Assembly (NCBI RefSeq): GCF_020080045.1
Contig: NZ_CP083452.1
Span: 5,001-69,000 of the forward strand
Origin: Comamonas odontotermitis
GTDB lineage: Bacteria; Pseudomonadota; Gammaproteobacteria; Burkholderiales; Burkholderiaceae_C
Direction of reading: 5' to 3'
DNA length: 64,000 bases
Shown here: positions 48,104 to 55,662 of the stretch, in pieces
Position numbering within the stretch: position 1 is the first letter of the stretch
Layout of the letters: each line of letters opens with the position of its first letter
The notes under the pieces: model-generated
Databases searched by the model: none
Seen by the model: the letters and a program-made list of their open reading frames with translations, nothing else
What the model was told of the DNA's origin: nothing
Made by a program: the position numbers and the translations under genes

Positions 48104-48442
48104 CTACAGCAGGCGAGTACCCAGGGGCACATCGCCATCGGGCACGCACAGCGCCACATGGCCGTCGGCGTTGTGAAAGCCGGTGATCAGGCACTCGCTC
48201 ATGAGCGGCCCGATCTGTTTTTTGGGAAAGTTGACCACGCCCACCACCAGCCTGCCCACCAGATCGTGCGGCTGGTAGAGCTGGGTGATTTGCGCGCTGG
48301 ATTTGCGGATGCCGATCTCGGGGCCGAAATCGACCTGCAGCTTGTAGGCGGGCTTGCGCGCCTCGGCAAACACCTCGGCGGCGAGCACCCGGCCCACGCG
48401 CAGCTCCACCTTCAGAAAATCGTCAAAACTGATGTCGTTCAT
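48104..48442 (-). CDS. csaA: tRNA-binding protein, CsaA type
   Basis: A 112-residue protein from the ATG at 48442 (MNDISFDDFLKVELRVGRV). It is a single OB-fold tRNA-binding domain like the C-terminal part of methionyl-tRNA synthetase, with ARKPAYKLQVDFG and VGVVNFPKKQIGPLMSECLITGF. CsaA dimers bind tRNA and in Bacillus have secretion-chaperone activity. The upstream frame extension lies in the SMR gene and is not needed. Confidence 0.9.
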   Translation of the reverse strand: MNDISFDDFLKVELRVGRVLAAEVFAEARKPAYKLQVDFGPEIGIRKSSAQITQLYQPHDLVGRLVVGVVNFPKKQIGPLMSECLITGFHNADGHVALCVPDGDVPLGTRLL

Positions 48443-48503
48443 GCCGCCATCTTGCCGCAGCGCGGTGCGCCAACTGTCGAGAAACGCTTGAGGGGGGCTG
48501 CGG

Positions 48504-48833
48504 TCAATGCCCCACGGCCTTGGAGAAGACATTCATCACCACCACGCCTGCCACGATCAGCCCCATGCCGATGAGTGCAGGCAGATCCAGCTTCTGGCCA
48601 AACAATACCCAGGCGGCAATGGTGATGAGCACCACGCCCAGGCCCGACCAGATCGCGTAGGCAATGCCCACCGGAATGCTGCGCAGGGTGAGCGACAGGC
48701 AGTAGAACGCAACCGTGTAGCCCGCCACGGTGATGACCGAGGGCCATAGCCTGCTGAAGCCGTCGCTTGCCTTGAGGGCCGATGTGGCAATGACTTCCGC
48801 CACGATGGCGGTGAGCAGATACACCCAGCTCAT
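48504..48833 (-). CDS. Small multidrug resistance (SMR) exporter
   Basis: A 109-residue inner-membrane protein with four helices, starting [20 protein letters not shown], where Glu13 is the proton/substrate carboxylate. [16 protein letters not shown] near 57-72 is the EmrE-type signature (AYAIWSG). SugE/Gdx types tend to have differences here, so a quaternary-cation exporter is favoured over a guanidinium exporter. SMR proteins work as dual-topology dimers. Confidence 0.9.
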   Translation of the reverse strand: MSWVYLLTAIVAEVIATSALKASDGFSRLWPSVITVAGYTVAFYCLSLTLRSIPVGIAYAIWSGLGVVLITIAAWVLFGQKLDLPALIGMGLIVAGVVVMNVFSKAVGH

Positions 48834-48898
48834 GGGGCGCTTGCGCCGTGCGCAGGAGTGAAGAGGGGCATGGGTGTACAGGGTGGAAAAATTGAACA

Positions 48899-48946
48899 AA
48901 AAGGCCTGCGCCGCCCCAAAGGCAAGCGCAGGCTGCTATTGATTTG
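48899..48946 (-). repeat. Dispersed palindromic repeat, copy 7
   Basis: On the minus strand: TCAAATCAATAGCAGCCTGCGCTTGCC, then GGCGGCGCAGGCCTTTTTGTT. GCCTGCGC pairs with GCGCAGGC. Next to the upstream end of the SMR gene and beside the larger inverted-repeat element. Confidence 0.75.
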
Positions 48947-48953
48947 AGAGTTT

Positions 48954-49221
48954 AGAACGTGTTTACGATCTCCTCGCGCCGCGACAGTGGCTTTGCGGGA
49001 GGGGATGCGAGGCGCAATACCGCAGCAATAGCCCCGCTATTGCGAGGATTTGCAACGACGCAGACCGCCCGCAAAACCACTGTCCCTCCGGGTTGGAGTG
49101 AAATCGGGCGATTTCTGCGCGCTGTCCCTTGCTTGCACCCCGGTGCAAGCTGCGGCCCAGCGCTTCGAACTCATCCCGATTGCACTCCAACGCGGCTGCG
49201 TAGAGATCGTAAACACGTTCT
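48954..49221 (+). repeat. Inverted-repeat element, long copy (268 bp, MITE-like)
   Basis: It has perfect 19-bp terminal inverted repeats (48954-48972 and 49203-49221). Inside are two nested arms. The left arm pairs 48983-48999 with 49068-49084 (16 of 17) and encloses GCAATAGC-ccc-GCTATTGC (49025-49043). The right arm pairs 49095-49108 with 49175-49188 (13 of 14) and encloses GCTTGCACC-cc-GGTGCAAGC (49131-49150). No coding frame spans it. It ends 16 bases past the ohr stop. A shortened copy is at 16492. Confidence 0.88.
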
Positions 49222-49237
49222 TAGCGCTGGCGGGCCA

Positions 49238-49648
49238 TCAGCCCACGGTCAAGGTCTTGTTGATGTTGCCGCGCGTGGCGTTGGAGTAGGGGCAGACCAG
49301 GTCGGCATCGTGCACCAGCTTTTCGGCGGCGGCCTTGTCCATGCCGGGCAGGTGGATGGTCATGCGCACGGCAATGCCGAACACGTCGCCCACGGGGCCC
49401 AGATCGACTTCGGCGTCAATCGAGGTGTCGGCTGGCAGGGTGATCTTCTGGCGACCGGCGACGGCCTTCATCGCGCCCAGAAAGCAGGCCGAGTAGCCGC
49501 TGGCAAACAGCTGCTCGGGGTTGACGCCCTTGCCGCCAGGGGCGGTCAGGGTGATGTCGAGCTTGCCGTCGTCGCTGCGCGAGACGCCTTCGCGCCCGCC
49601 GGTGCTGTGGGCGCGTGCGGTGTACAGAACTTTGTCGAGATTGGCCAT
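49238..49648 (-). CDS. ohr: Organic hydroperoxide resistance protein
   Basis: A 136-residue OsmC-superfamily peroxidase. It reduces organic and fatty-acid hydroperoxides with a reactive Cys pair: one in SGYSACFLGAMKAVA (about 52-57) and the second in ADLVCPYSNATRGN (about 117-125). The start at 49648 (MANLDKVLYTARAHSTGGREG) has a CAGGAG site upstream. It lies 35 bases after ohrR on the same strand, so the pair is one operon. Confidence 0.95.
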   Translation of the reverse strand: MANLDKVLYTARAHSTGGREGVSRSDDGKLDITLTAPGGKGVNPEQLFASGYSACFLGAMKAVAGRQKITLPADTSIDAEVDLGPVGDVFGIAVRMTIHLPGMDKAAAEKLVHDADLVCPYSNATRGNINKTLTVG

Positions 49649-49683
49649 GGTGAACTCCTGGTTGAGGATGGGCGAAAAGTGCT

Positions 49684-50154
49684 TCACAACGAAGCGGTGG
49701 ACGGCTGCGCGGTCAAACGATCGCGCAGCTGTTGGATCTGTTGGGTCAGGGCCTGCAGCTCCTGCACGGTGCACTGGCTGCGCGCCAGCACACAGGCGGG
49801 CACGGCGGCGGCCTGGGTCTTGAGGGCGCGGCCCGCGTCCGTGAGGGTGACGCGCACGCGCCGTTCATCCTGCGCATCGCGCTGGCGCTGCAGCCAACCG
49901 GCAGCTTCCATGCGCTTGAGCAGCGGGGTGAGGGTGCCCGAGTCGAGAAACAAACGCTCGCCCAACTGCGAAACCATGCAGCCATCGTGCTCCCACAGTA
50001 CCAGCAGGGCGAGGTATTGCGGGTAGGTCAAACCCAACGGTTCCAGCAAGGGCTTGTAGAGCTTGGTCATTGCCAGCGAGCTGGAATACAGCGCAAAGCA
50101 CAGCTGGTGATCGAGCTGCAGCGCGTTGGATGTGGTGGGGGTGGCGTTGGACAT
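49684..50154 (-). CDS. ohrR: MarR-family peroxide sensor OhrR
   Basis: A 156-residue winged-helix repressor from the ATG at 50154 (MSNATPTTSNALQLD). The N-terminal sensing Cys is in LDHQLCFALYSSSLAMTKLYKPLL (about Cys19), with Tyr residues that hydrogen-bond it. DNA recognition is in LGERLFLDSGTLTPLLKRMEAAGWLQRQRD. Oxidation of the Cys releases DNA. It is upstream of ohr and downstream of a perfect operator (50173-50198). Confidence 0.93.
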   Translation of the reverse strand: MSNATPTTSNALQLDHQLCFALYSSSLAMTKLYKPLLEPLGLTYPQYLALLVLWEHDGCMVSQLGERLFLDSGTLTPLLKRMEAAGWLQRQRDAQDERRVRVTLTDAGRALKTQAAAVPACVLARSQCTVQELQALTQQIQQLRDRLTAQPSTASL

Positions 50155-50172
50155 GGCTGTTATTATCGCCAG

Positions 50173-50198
50173 CAATTAAATTGTGTGCAATTTAATTG
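50173..50198. promoter_or_regulatory. OhrR operator
   Basis: A perfect 11-4-11 inverted repeat, CAATTAAATTG-tgtg-CAATTTAATTG, 19 bases upstream of the ohrR start. AT-rich palindromes with AATT half-sites are the known OhrR/MarR binding pattern. It should autoregulate ohrR-ohr. Confidence 0.88.
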
Positions 50199-50356
50199 AA
50201 CAAGACCATGAACCGGAAAGGGGCGATGCGTCGCTCGCTGGCAGCGGGCTTTTCAGTGGCTGGAGGAGCGCTGTGGCCCGTTGGCCGACGGGCGGCCCGG
50301 CCCGCCGTCTGCATCACCTTCTGCAATGCCTTTGCAATGCGTTGGGCAGTACCGGA

Positions 50357-51160
50357 TCAGTACGCAGTCTGCACCACCATGCCGCTCTGGTCCTTGAAGC
50401 GGGCTGCCACGGCATCGGCGGCGGTGCGCAGCAGGATCAGGTCCATGCCGACGGCTACAAACTGGGCGCCCAGCGCAATGCATTCGCGGGCGCGGGCCTC
50501 GTCCACCATCAGAATGCCGGGCGCCTTGCCAGCCGCGCGGATGCGGCCAATGGCCTGGTTGATGGCAGCGTCCACCTCGGGGTGGCGCATCTGCCCCGGG
50601 TAGCCCATGCTCGCCGAGAGGTCGGCCGGGCCGATGAAGATGCCATCCACGCCATCCACGGCGGCAATGGCTTCGATCTGGCCCAGCGCCTGTCGGGTTT
50701 CCACCTGCACCAGCAGGCACAGCTCGCGGTGCGCGTCGGCGATATAGGCGCCATCGCGGCCAAAGTTGCTGGCGCGGGTCGATCCGCCCATGCCGCGTAT
50801 GCCCACGGGGCCGTAGCGCATGGCGTCCACGGCGGCCTGCGCCTCCTGCGCGTTCTGCACAAAGGGCAGCAGCAAGGTCTGCGCGCCAATGTCGAGGTAG
50901 CGTTTGATGAGCACCGGATCGTTCCACGCCGGGCGCACCACGGCGCTGGTGGGGCGCGGCTGGCGCGCGGCGTCCAGCGCCTGCAACTGCGCCATCACCT
51001 GCGGCACATCGTTGGGAGCGTGCTCGGTGTCGAGCATGACCCAGTCATAGCCGCTGCCGCCGAGCAGCTCGGCCACATACGGCGATGGAAACGCCGACCA
51101 CAGGCCGATCTGGGTCTGGCCAGCTGCCAGTGCTTGCTTGAAGAGGTTCTTGTTGGGCAT
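50357..51160 (-). CDS. HpcH/HpaI-family class II aldolase
   Basis: A 267-residue TIM-barrel aldolase from the ATG at 51160 (MPNKNLFKQALAAGQTQIG). Sites include LWSAFPSPYVAELLGGSGYDWVMLDTEHAPND (catalytic Asp/His), QVETRQALGQIEAIAAVDGVDGIFIGPADLSASMG (Glu and Asp metal ligands) and an Arg in PVGIRGMG. Members cleave 4-hydroxy-2-oxoacids (HpaI) or 2-keto-3-deoxyglucarate (GarL). No pathway genes are adjacent, so the substrate is open; GarL-like use would link it to the aldarate cluster. Confidence 0.9.
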   Translation of the reverse strand: MPNKNLFKQALAAGQTQIGLWSAFPSPYVAELLGGSGYDWVMLDTEHAPNDVPQVMAQLQALDAARQPRPTSAVVRPAWNDPVLIKRYLDIGAQTLLLPFVQNAQEAQAAVDAMRYGPVGIRGMGGSTRASNFGRDGAYIADAHRELCLLVQVETRQALGQIEAIAAVDGVDGIFIGPADLSASMGYPGQMRHPEVDAAINQAIGRIRAAGKAPGILMVDEARARECIALGAQFVAVGMDLILLRTAADAVAARFKDQSGMVVQTAY

Positions 51161-51221
51161 GGCTTGTCTCCGGTTGTCTTCATTGCCTGGTTTCACTGCC
51201 TGACTTCACTGCCCGTTGGCG

Positions 51222-51596
51222 TCAGGGCAGGATGTGGATGTCATCGTCCGTCATGGGCCTGCGGCAGGCATCGGTCATGGTGTGCCAGGCGCTACCTCGC
51301 AGATCCACGCCGTCCCGGTCTGCCAGGTGGGTGACGCTGCTGCACACCTGGTAGAAGTGGCGCGCGGCGACGGTATCGCGCGCATACCGCTGGTAGTAGC
51401 GGCCCAGGTACAGCCGTGCAGCAGGCGACTGCGCGGTAACGTATTCCAGGAAATCGCGGTAGCTCGCATCCACCGGGGCATTTTCCAGCGAGGTCTTCCA
51501 GAGGCGAAAACCCACGAGCAGCCCCGCCAGCACCAATAGCACAACGGCAAGCCGAACCCCCTTGCGCAGGGTGGATGGCTTGCCGTTTGCGGTCAT
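51222..51596 (-). CDS. Hypothetical protein with one membrane helix
   Basis: A 124-residue protein I do not recognise. A basic N-terminus is followed by one hydrophobic segment (about 15-33), so it is probably anchored with the C-terminal part outside. That part holds one TPR-like helix pair (SPAARLYLGRYYQRYARDTVAARHFYQVC). Cys residues near 85 and 110 could form a disulfide. It lies between the aldolase and the 3-hydroxybutyryl-CoA dehydrogenase gene on the same strand. Confidence 0.65.
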   Translation of the reverse strand: MTANGKPSTLRKGVRLAVVLLVLAGLLVGFRLWKTSLENAPVDASYRDFLEYVTAQSPAARLYLGRYYQRYARDTVAARHFYQVCSSVTHLADRDGVDLRGSAWHTMTDACRRPMTDDDIHILP

Positions 51597-51641
51597 GGCT
51601 GTGGATCGGGAGCCCTGCGCGTGCGCCAGGGCAGGCCCTGG

Positions 51642-52490
51642 TCAGTACTGGTACACGCCCTTGCCGGTCTTGCGGCCCAGATGGCCTGCGGCCACCATTT
51701 CCTTGAGCAGCGGGCAGGGGCGGTATTTGCTGTCGCCAAAGTCTTTCAGGTACACCTCCATCACGGCCAGGCACACGTCGAGGCCAATCATGTCAGCCAG
51801 CGCCAGCGGGCCGATGGGGTGGCTGCAGCCGAGCTTCATGCCGTCGTCGATGTCCTGCGCGGAGGCAATGCCTTCGGCCAGCACGTAGAAGGCCTCGTTG
51901 ATCATCGGCACCAGAATGCGGTTGACGACAAAGCCGGGGGAGTTCCTCACCGTGATCGGCGACTTGCCCAGCTTCTCGGCCATGGCCTTGACGGCGTCAT
52001 GCGTGGCGTCGCTGGTCTGCAGGCCACGGATCACTTCCACCAGCGCCATCATCGGCACGGGGTTGAAGAAGTGCATGCCGATGAATTTGTCCGCGCGCTT
52101 GGTGGCTGCGCCCAGCTGGGTGATGGAGATGGACGAGGTGTTCGATGCCAGCAGCACCTCGGGGGCCAGCAGGTCGTCCACCTGCTTGAGAATCTTGAGC
52201 TTGAGCTCGTAGTTTTCGGTTGCGGCCTCGATCACCAGTTGCGCGGCCTTGAGGTCGTCGTAGCTGGTCGAGCCCTTGATGCGGGCGAGTGCGGCGGCTT
52301 TGTCGGCTTCGGTGATCTTTTCCTTCTTGATCAGGCGGTCCAGGCTGGCGCCTACCGTGGCCAGGCCCTTTTGCACGGCGGCGTCGGAGATGTCCACCAT
52401 CACCACCTGCAGGCCCGCCACCGCGCAGGTCTGCGCAATGCCATTGCCCATGGTGCCTGCACCAATCACGCCTACGGTCTGGATCGTCAT
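51642..52490 (-). CDS. 3-hydroxybutyryl-CoA dehydrogenase
   Basis: A 282-residue NAD(P)-dependent enzyme interconverting acetoacetyl-CoA and 3-hydroxybutyryl-CoA. The Rossmann motif is [15 protein letters not shown] (6-20), followed by [30 protein letters not shown] (catalytic His and Asn region) and the C-terminal dimer domain [17 protein letters not shown]. The start at 52490 has AGGAAGAC upstream; a much longer upstream frame is not homologous. Stand-alone, as for the PaaH/HbdA type used in fatty-acid, PHB or aromatic catabolism. Confidence 0.93.
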   Translation of the reverse strand: MTIQTVGVIGAGTMGNGIAQTCAVAGLQVVMVDISDAAVQKGLATVGASLDRLIKKEKITEADKAAALARIKGSTSYDDLKAAQLVIEAATENYELKLKILKQVDDLLAPEVLLASNTSSISITQLGAATKRADKFIGMHFFNPVPMMALVEVIRGLQTSDATHDAVKAMAEKLGKSPITVRNSPGFVVNRILVPMINEAFYVLAEGIASAQDIDDGMKLGCSHPIGPLALADMIGLDVCLAVMEVYLKDFGDSKYRPCPLLKEMVAAGHLGRKTGKGVYQY

Positions 52491-52664
52491 CTGTCTTCCT
52501 TTGGATTTGCTGTTGGGCCAAAGCGGCTGCGCCGCCATCGCCAGCATCATAGCGGCCCCTGCTGCACCGCCGCATAAACTGGGTGACAGGGCCGCTGGGG
52601 TAAGCCCGGGCACCTAAAATCGCCCGCATCGCTGCGCTGCAGCCCTTCATCGACAAGGCTAGAT

Positions 52665-53894
52665 ATGACCACCTTCGGCACCCCGCTTTCCAAAAACGCA
52701 ACCAAAGTCATGCTGCTGGGCAGTGGCGAGCTGGGCAAGGAAGTGCTGATTGCGCTGCAGCGCCTGGGTGTGGAGACCATTGCCGTGGATCGCTACGACA
52801 ACGCCCCCGGCCAGCAGGTGGCCCACCATGCGCGCACCATCGCCATGAGCGACCCGGCCCAGCTGACCGCGCTGATTGAGGCCGAAAAGCCGCACATGGT
52901 GGTGCCCGAGATCGAGGCCATCGCCACGCCCGCGCTGCAGGCGCTGGAAGCTGCTGGCACCGTGCGCGTGGTGCCCACCGCCCGCGCCACGCGCCTCACC
53001 ATGGACCGCGAAGGCATTCGCCGCCTGGCTGCCGAAACCCTGGGCCTGCCCACCAGCCCCTACCAGTTCTGTGATTCGCTGGCCGAGCTGCAGGCCGCCA
53101 TCGACAACGGCATCGGCTACCCCTGCGTCGTCAAGCCGGTGATGAGCAGTTCCGGCAAGGGCCAGAGCAAGATCGACGGCCCCGCCGATGTGGAAAAAGC
53201 CTGGAACTACGCCATGGAAGGTGGCCGCGTGCAGGGCGGCCGCATCATCGTGGAAGGCTTCATCGACTTTGATTACGAAATCACCCTGCTGACCGTGCGC
53301 GCGAAAAATGCTGCCGGTCAGATCGAAACCCATTTCTGCGAACCCATCGGCCACGTGCAGGTCAAGGGCGACTATGTGGAGAGCTGGCAGCCCGCCCGCA
53401 TGGCGCCTGCTGCGCTCACGCTGGCGCAGGACATTGCCCGCGAAATCACCACCGATCTGGGCCGTGGCTTGAATGACGAGCCTGCCGGCCTGGGCCTGTT
53501 TGGCGTGGAGCTGTTCGTCAAGGGCGACCAGGTCTGGTTCAGCGAAGTCAGCCCCCGCCCGCACGATACCGGCATGGTGACGATGATCACCCAGTGGCAG
53601 AACGAATTCGAGCTGCATGCCCGCGCCATCCTGGGCCTGCCGGTGGACACCAGCCTGAAAACCGCCGGTGCCAGCGCCGTGATCTATGGCGGCGTCGAGG
53701 CGCAGGGCATCGTGTTCGATGGTGTGGACGCTGCGCTGCAGATTCCGGGTACCGAAGTGCGCCTGTTCGGCAAGCCCGAGAGCTTTGAGCGCCGCCGCAT
53801 GGGCGTGGCGCTGGCGCGTGCTGCAGATACGGATGCCGCACGTGACAATGCCAAGAAGGCGGCTGCGCTGGTTCGCCCCCGCGTGGCGGAGTGA
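52665..53894 (+). CDS. purT: Formate-dependent GAR transformylase PurT
   Basis: A 409-residue ATP-grasp enzyme. It makes formyl-GAR from GAR, formate and ATP, the folate-independent third step of purine synthesis. Key parts are [20 protein letters not shown] (PreATP-grasp, 14-33), [18 protein letters not shown] (nucleotide loop, about 147-164), [32 protein letters not shown] in outline (Mg2+ ligands) and the C-terminal PurK/PurT domain. The length is standard. Divergent from the dehydrogenase gene. A long open frame on the opposite strand is a shadow. Confidence 0.96.
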   Translation: MTTFGTPLSKNATKVMLLGSGELGKEVLIALQRLGVETIAVDRYDNAPGQQVAHHARTIAMSDPAQLTALIEAEKPHMVVPEIEAIATPALQALEAAGTVRVVPTARATRLTMDREGIRRLAAETLGLPTSPYQFCDSLAELQAAIDNGIGYPCVVKPVMSSSGKGQSKIDGPADVEKAWNYAMEGGRVQGGRIIVEGFIDFDYEITLLTVRAKNAAGQIETHFCEPIGHVQVKGDYVESWQPARMAPAALTLAQDIAREITTDLGRGLNDEPAGLGLFGVELFVKGDQVWFSEVSPRPHDTGMVTMITQWQNEFELHARAILGLPVDTSLKTAGASAVIYGGVEAQGIVFDGVDAALQIPGTEVRLFGKPESFERRRMGVALARAADTDAARDNAKKAAALVRPRVAE

Positions 53895-53967
53895 GCGGAC
53901 GCCTCCGCCGCCAGCATGACCGGCAAGCAAGCGCAAGAAGTGCAACCGCCCAGGCTGCGGCGGTGCA

Positions 53968-54022
53968 TATGAAAAAAGCTGCCTGGCGCCCATTGGTGGC
54001 GCGCAGGCAGCTATTGATTGGA
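53968..54022. repeat. Dispersed palindromic repeat, copy 8
   Basis: GAAAAAAGCTGCCTGGCGCC...GGCGCGCAGGCAGCTATTGATT. AGCTGCCTG-GCGCC pairs with GGCGC-CAGGCAGCT. It lies between convergent purT and the CTERM protein gene and could terminate both. Confidence 0.82.
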
Positions 54023-54034
54023 TAGCGATCTGGC

Positions 54035-55372
54035 TCAGAGACTCATGAATGCCTTGCGGCGCATCCATACCAGCACACCCAGCACGCCGGTCAGCAGCAA
54101 GGTGGCCCAGCCGCCCAGCGATGGAACGGGCTGCGGCGTTGCCGGAGGCGTGACCGTGCCGCTGTCGTCATTGGTGATGACGACGCTCGCCTGCGCAGGA
54201 TTGCCGGTGAGGTAATCGTTGCTGTCGGTGACTTGCAGGGTGACCGTCACCGGCGCTTCGCCCGCCACCTGGTTGTCGTTCGCAATGATGGTGCATGCGG
54301 GCGCCTGGGTCTGGCCTTCGGGGATCACGACCGGGCTGTTGCAGCTTTGGGTGCTGTATTGCGGATCTGCTGCCGAAATGGTGAATGGAACGGACAGACC
54401 GCCGGTCGGAGCCGGGGTGCTGGCCGTGACGGTGCAGACCGATTGCTGGTTGGCGCTGTCCGTCAGGGCCGATTTATCGCATGCGATGGTGATGGTGGGC
54501 TGGTAGATGTATTCAAACGACACCAGGCCATCCACGCCATTGGGGGCAGGGTCGGTATTGGGAGGCGGCGTTGTAGGCGAGCCCGGAACCGTTGCTACTG
54601 GGCTGCTGATCGTGTTGAGTGCGGCGCTATAGGTGCAGGAGCCGCCCATGCCGCCGGAGCCTGCGCTTTGTGACGTGTCGATGCCAAAAGTGCCGCCGGT
54701 ACCTGCGGCGCCCTGGTAGCCGCCACCACCGCCACCGCCACCGCCGCCGTCACCCGGGCCTTGGATACCTGCATTGCCTGGTGCGGGCGTTGCGCATGCA
54801 GCCACTTCGGGCGTGAACAGCGCGACTGCCGATGCATCAGCCACAGGGGCGGCCTGGAAGGAGTCGCCACCACCACCGCCGCCGCCGCCGGCACGCACCC
54901 AGGCGCCACCCACGTTCAGAAAGGATGCGCCACCGCCACCTGCGCCGCCGCCGCTGACAAAACTGGGGCCCATGGCGGCGCCATTGCCACCAGCACCCGC
55001 GCCGCTGCCGCCGGTGCCACCACTCAGGCTGCGGATACGCCCATAGGTAGCGCCACCTTGCCCACCACCAGCGGCCACTGCCGTGATGGTTTGACCCGGC
55101 TGCACACGGATGATGGCGTCCACCTGCGTGCCTGCTGCACCCTTGCCCCCCACGATGCCGTCGTAGGCACCCGCTCCGCCCGCACCGCCTCGGACGATGA
55201 CCTTGATGGCGCCAACGCCAGCAGGCACTACATCAGGGGCGGCTTGTGGGGCTGCAGGGGTATAGGTGATGGTCTGGGCATGGACACCGCCGCTGGCCAG
55301 ACACAGTGCGAGCAACGCTGCTGCCGGCAGCGCTGGGCGCATGCCATCACGCTGGAAGAAAGATGGGGACAT
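54035..55372 (-). CDS. Exported glycine-rich protein with IPTL-CTERM-like sorting tail
   Basis: A 445-residue protein. A signal peptide (cleavage near VHAQT) is followed by a Gly/Ala-rich region (about 55-250) with Gly runs up to ten residues, then a Calx-beta/Ig-like part (about 290-405). The C-terminus PVPSLGGWATLLLTGVLGVLVWMRRK has the sorting layout of a VPxLG motif, one helix and a basic end. It matches IPTL-CTERM tails loosely. Such proteins are exported and processed at the membrane; the specific function is unknown. An in-frame Met at residue 11 is an alternative start. Confidence 0.82.
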   Translation of the reverse strand: MSPSFFQRDGMRPALPAAALLALCLASGGVHAQTITYTPAAPQAAPDVVPAGVGAIKVIVRGGAGGAGAYDGIVGGKGAAGTQVDAIIRVQPGQTITAVAAGGGQGGATYGRIRSLSGGTGGSGAGAGGNGAAMGPSFVSGGGAGGGGASFLNVGGAWVRAGGGGGGGGDSFQAAPVADASAVALFTPEVAACATPAPGNAGIQGPGDGGGGGGGGGGYQGAAGTGGTFGIDTSQSAGSGGMGGSCTYSAALNTISSPVATVPGSPTTPPPNTDPAPNGVDGLVSFEYIYQPTITIACDKSALTDSANQQSVCTVTASTPAPTGGLSVPFTISAADPQYSTQSCNSPVVIPEGQTQAPACTIIANDNQVAGEAPVTVTLQVTDSNDYLTGNPAQASVVITNDDSGTVTPPATPQPVPSLGGWATLLLTGVLGVLVWMRRKAFMSL

Positions 55373-55662
55373 GGTTTACGTGGTCAATAACAAAGATGAG
55401 CAAGGGTGCAATTGAACGTGCATGTGAACGCAAGGCAGGGCGTTGGTACCGGTGCGTATCAATTGCTGATGGCGTCCATTATTTAATTGAAATATATAAG
55501 TCAATTGTCATAAACTATCAATAAATAGATATATTGAATCAATTGCAGCACATTGTCACAATTTCCGTAATACGTTTCTTCCCGTAGCGTGGCGAAAAAA
55601 AACTGCATGGCCCTTGCCGCAGGGCGCATGCAGTTCTCTCAATGACAACGGATGAAGCGCAA
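55373..55662. other. AT-rich region with TCAATTG motifs and a terminator
   Basis: About 290 bases with no gene. It has three TCAATTG words (55459, 55501, 55539) and a TTAATTGA (55484) in the likely promoter region of the CTERM gene. A hairpin, ACTGCATG...GCATGCAGT, lies at about 55602-55634. On the minus strand it is followed by eight Ts and would terminate the tannase-family gene. Confidence 0.7.

Noticed and set aside
50357..51160. Assignment of the HpaI-like gene firmly as garL
   Set aside because: It lies far from the aldarate operons with no pathway neighbours, and the oxidative KdgD route makes a GarL unnecessary; the substrate is left open.
52659..54068. Open frame of 469 codons antisense to purT
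   Set aside because: It is His/Gln/Gly-rich low-complexity translation typical of the reverse of a GC-rich gene; PurT on the plus strand is certain.
54715..54900. CRISPR-like or tandem repeat signal in the CCACCGCC-rich stretch
   Set aside because: It is the codon repetition of polyglycine runs in the CTERM protein, with no spacer structure.
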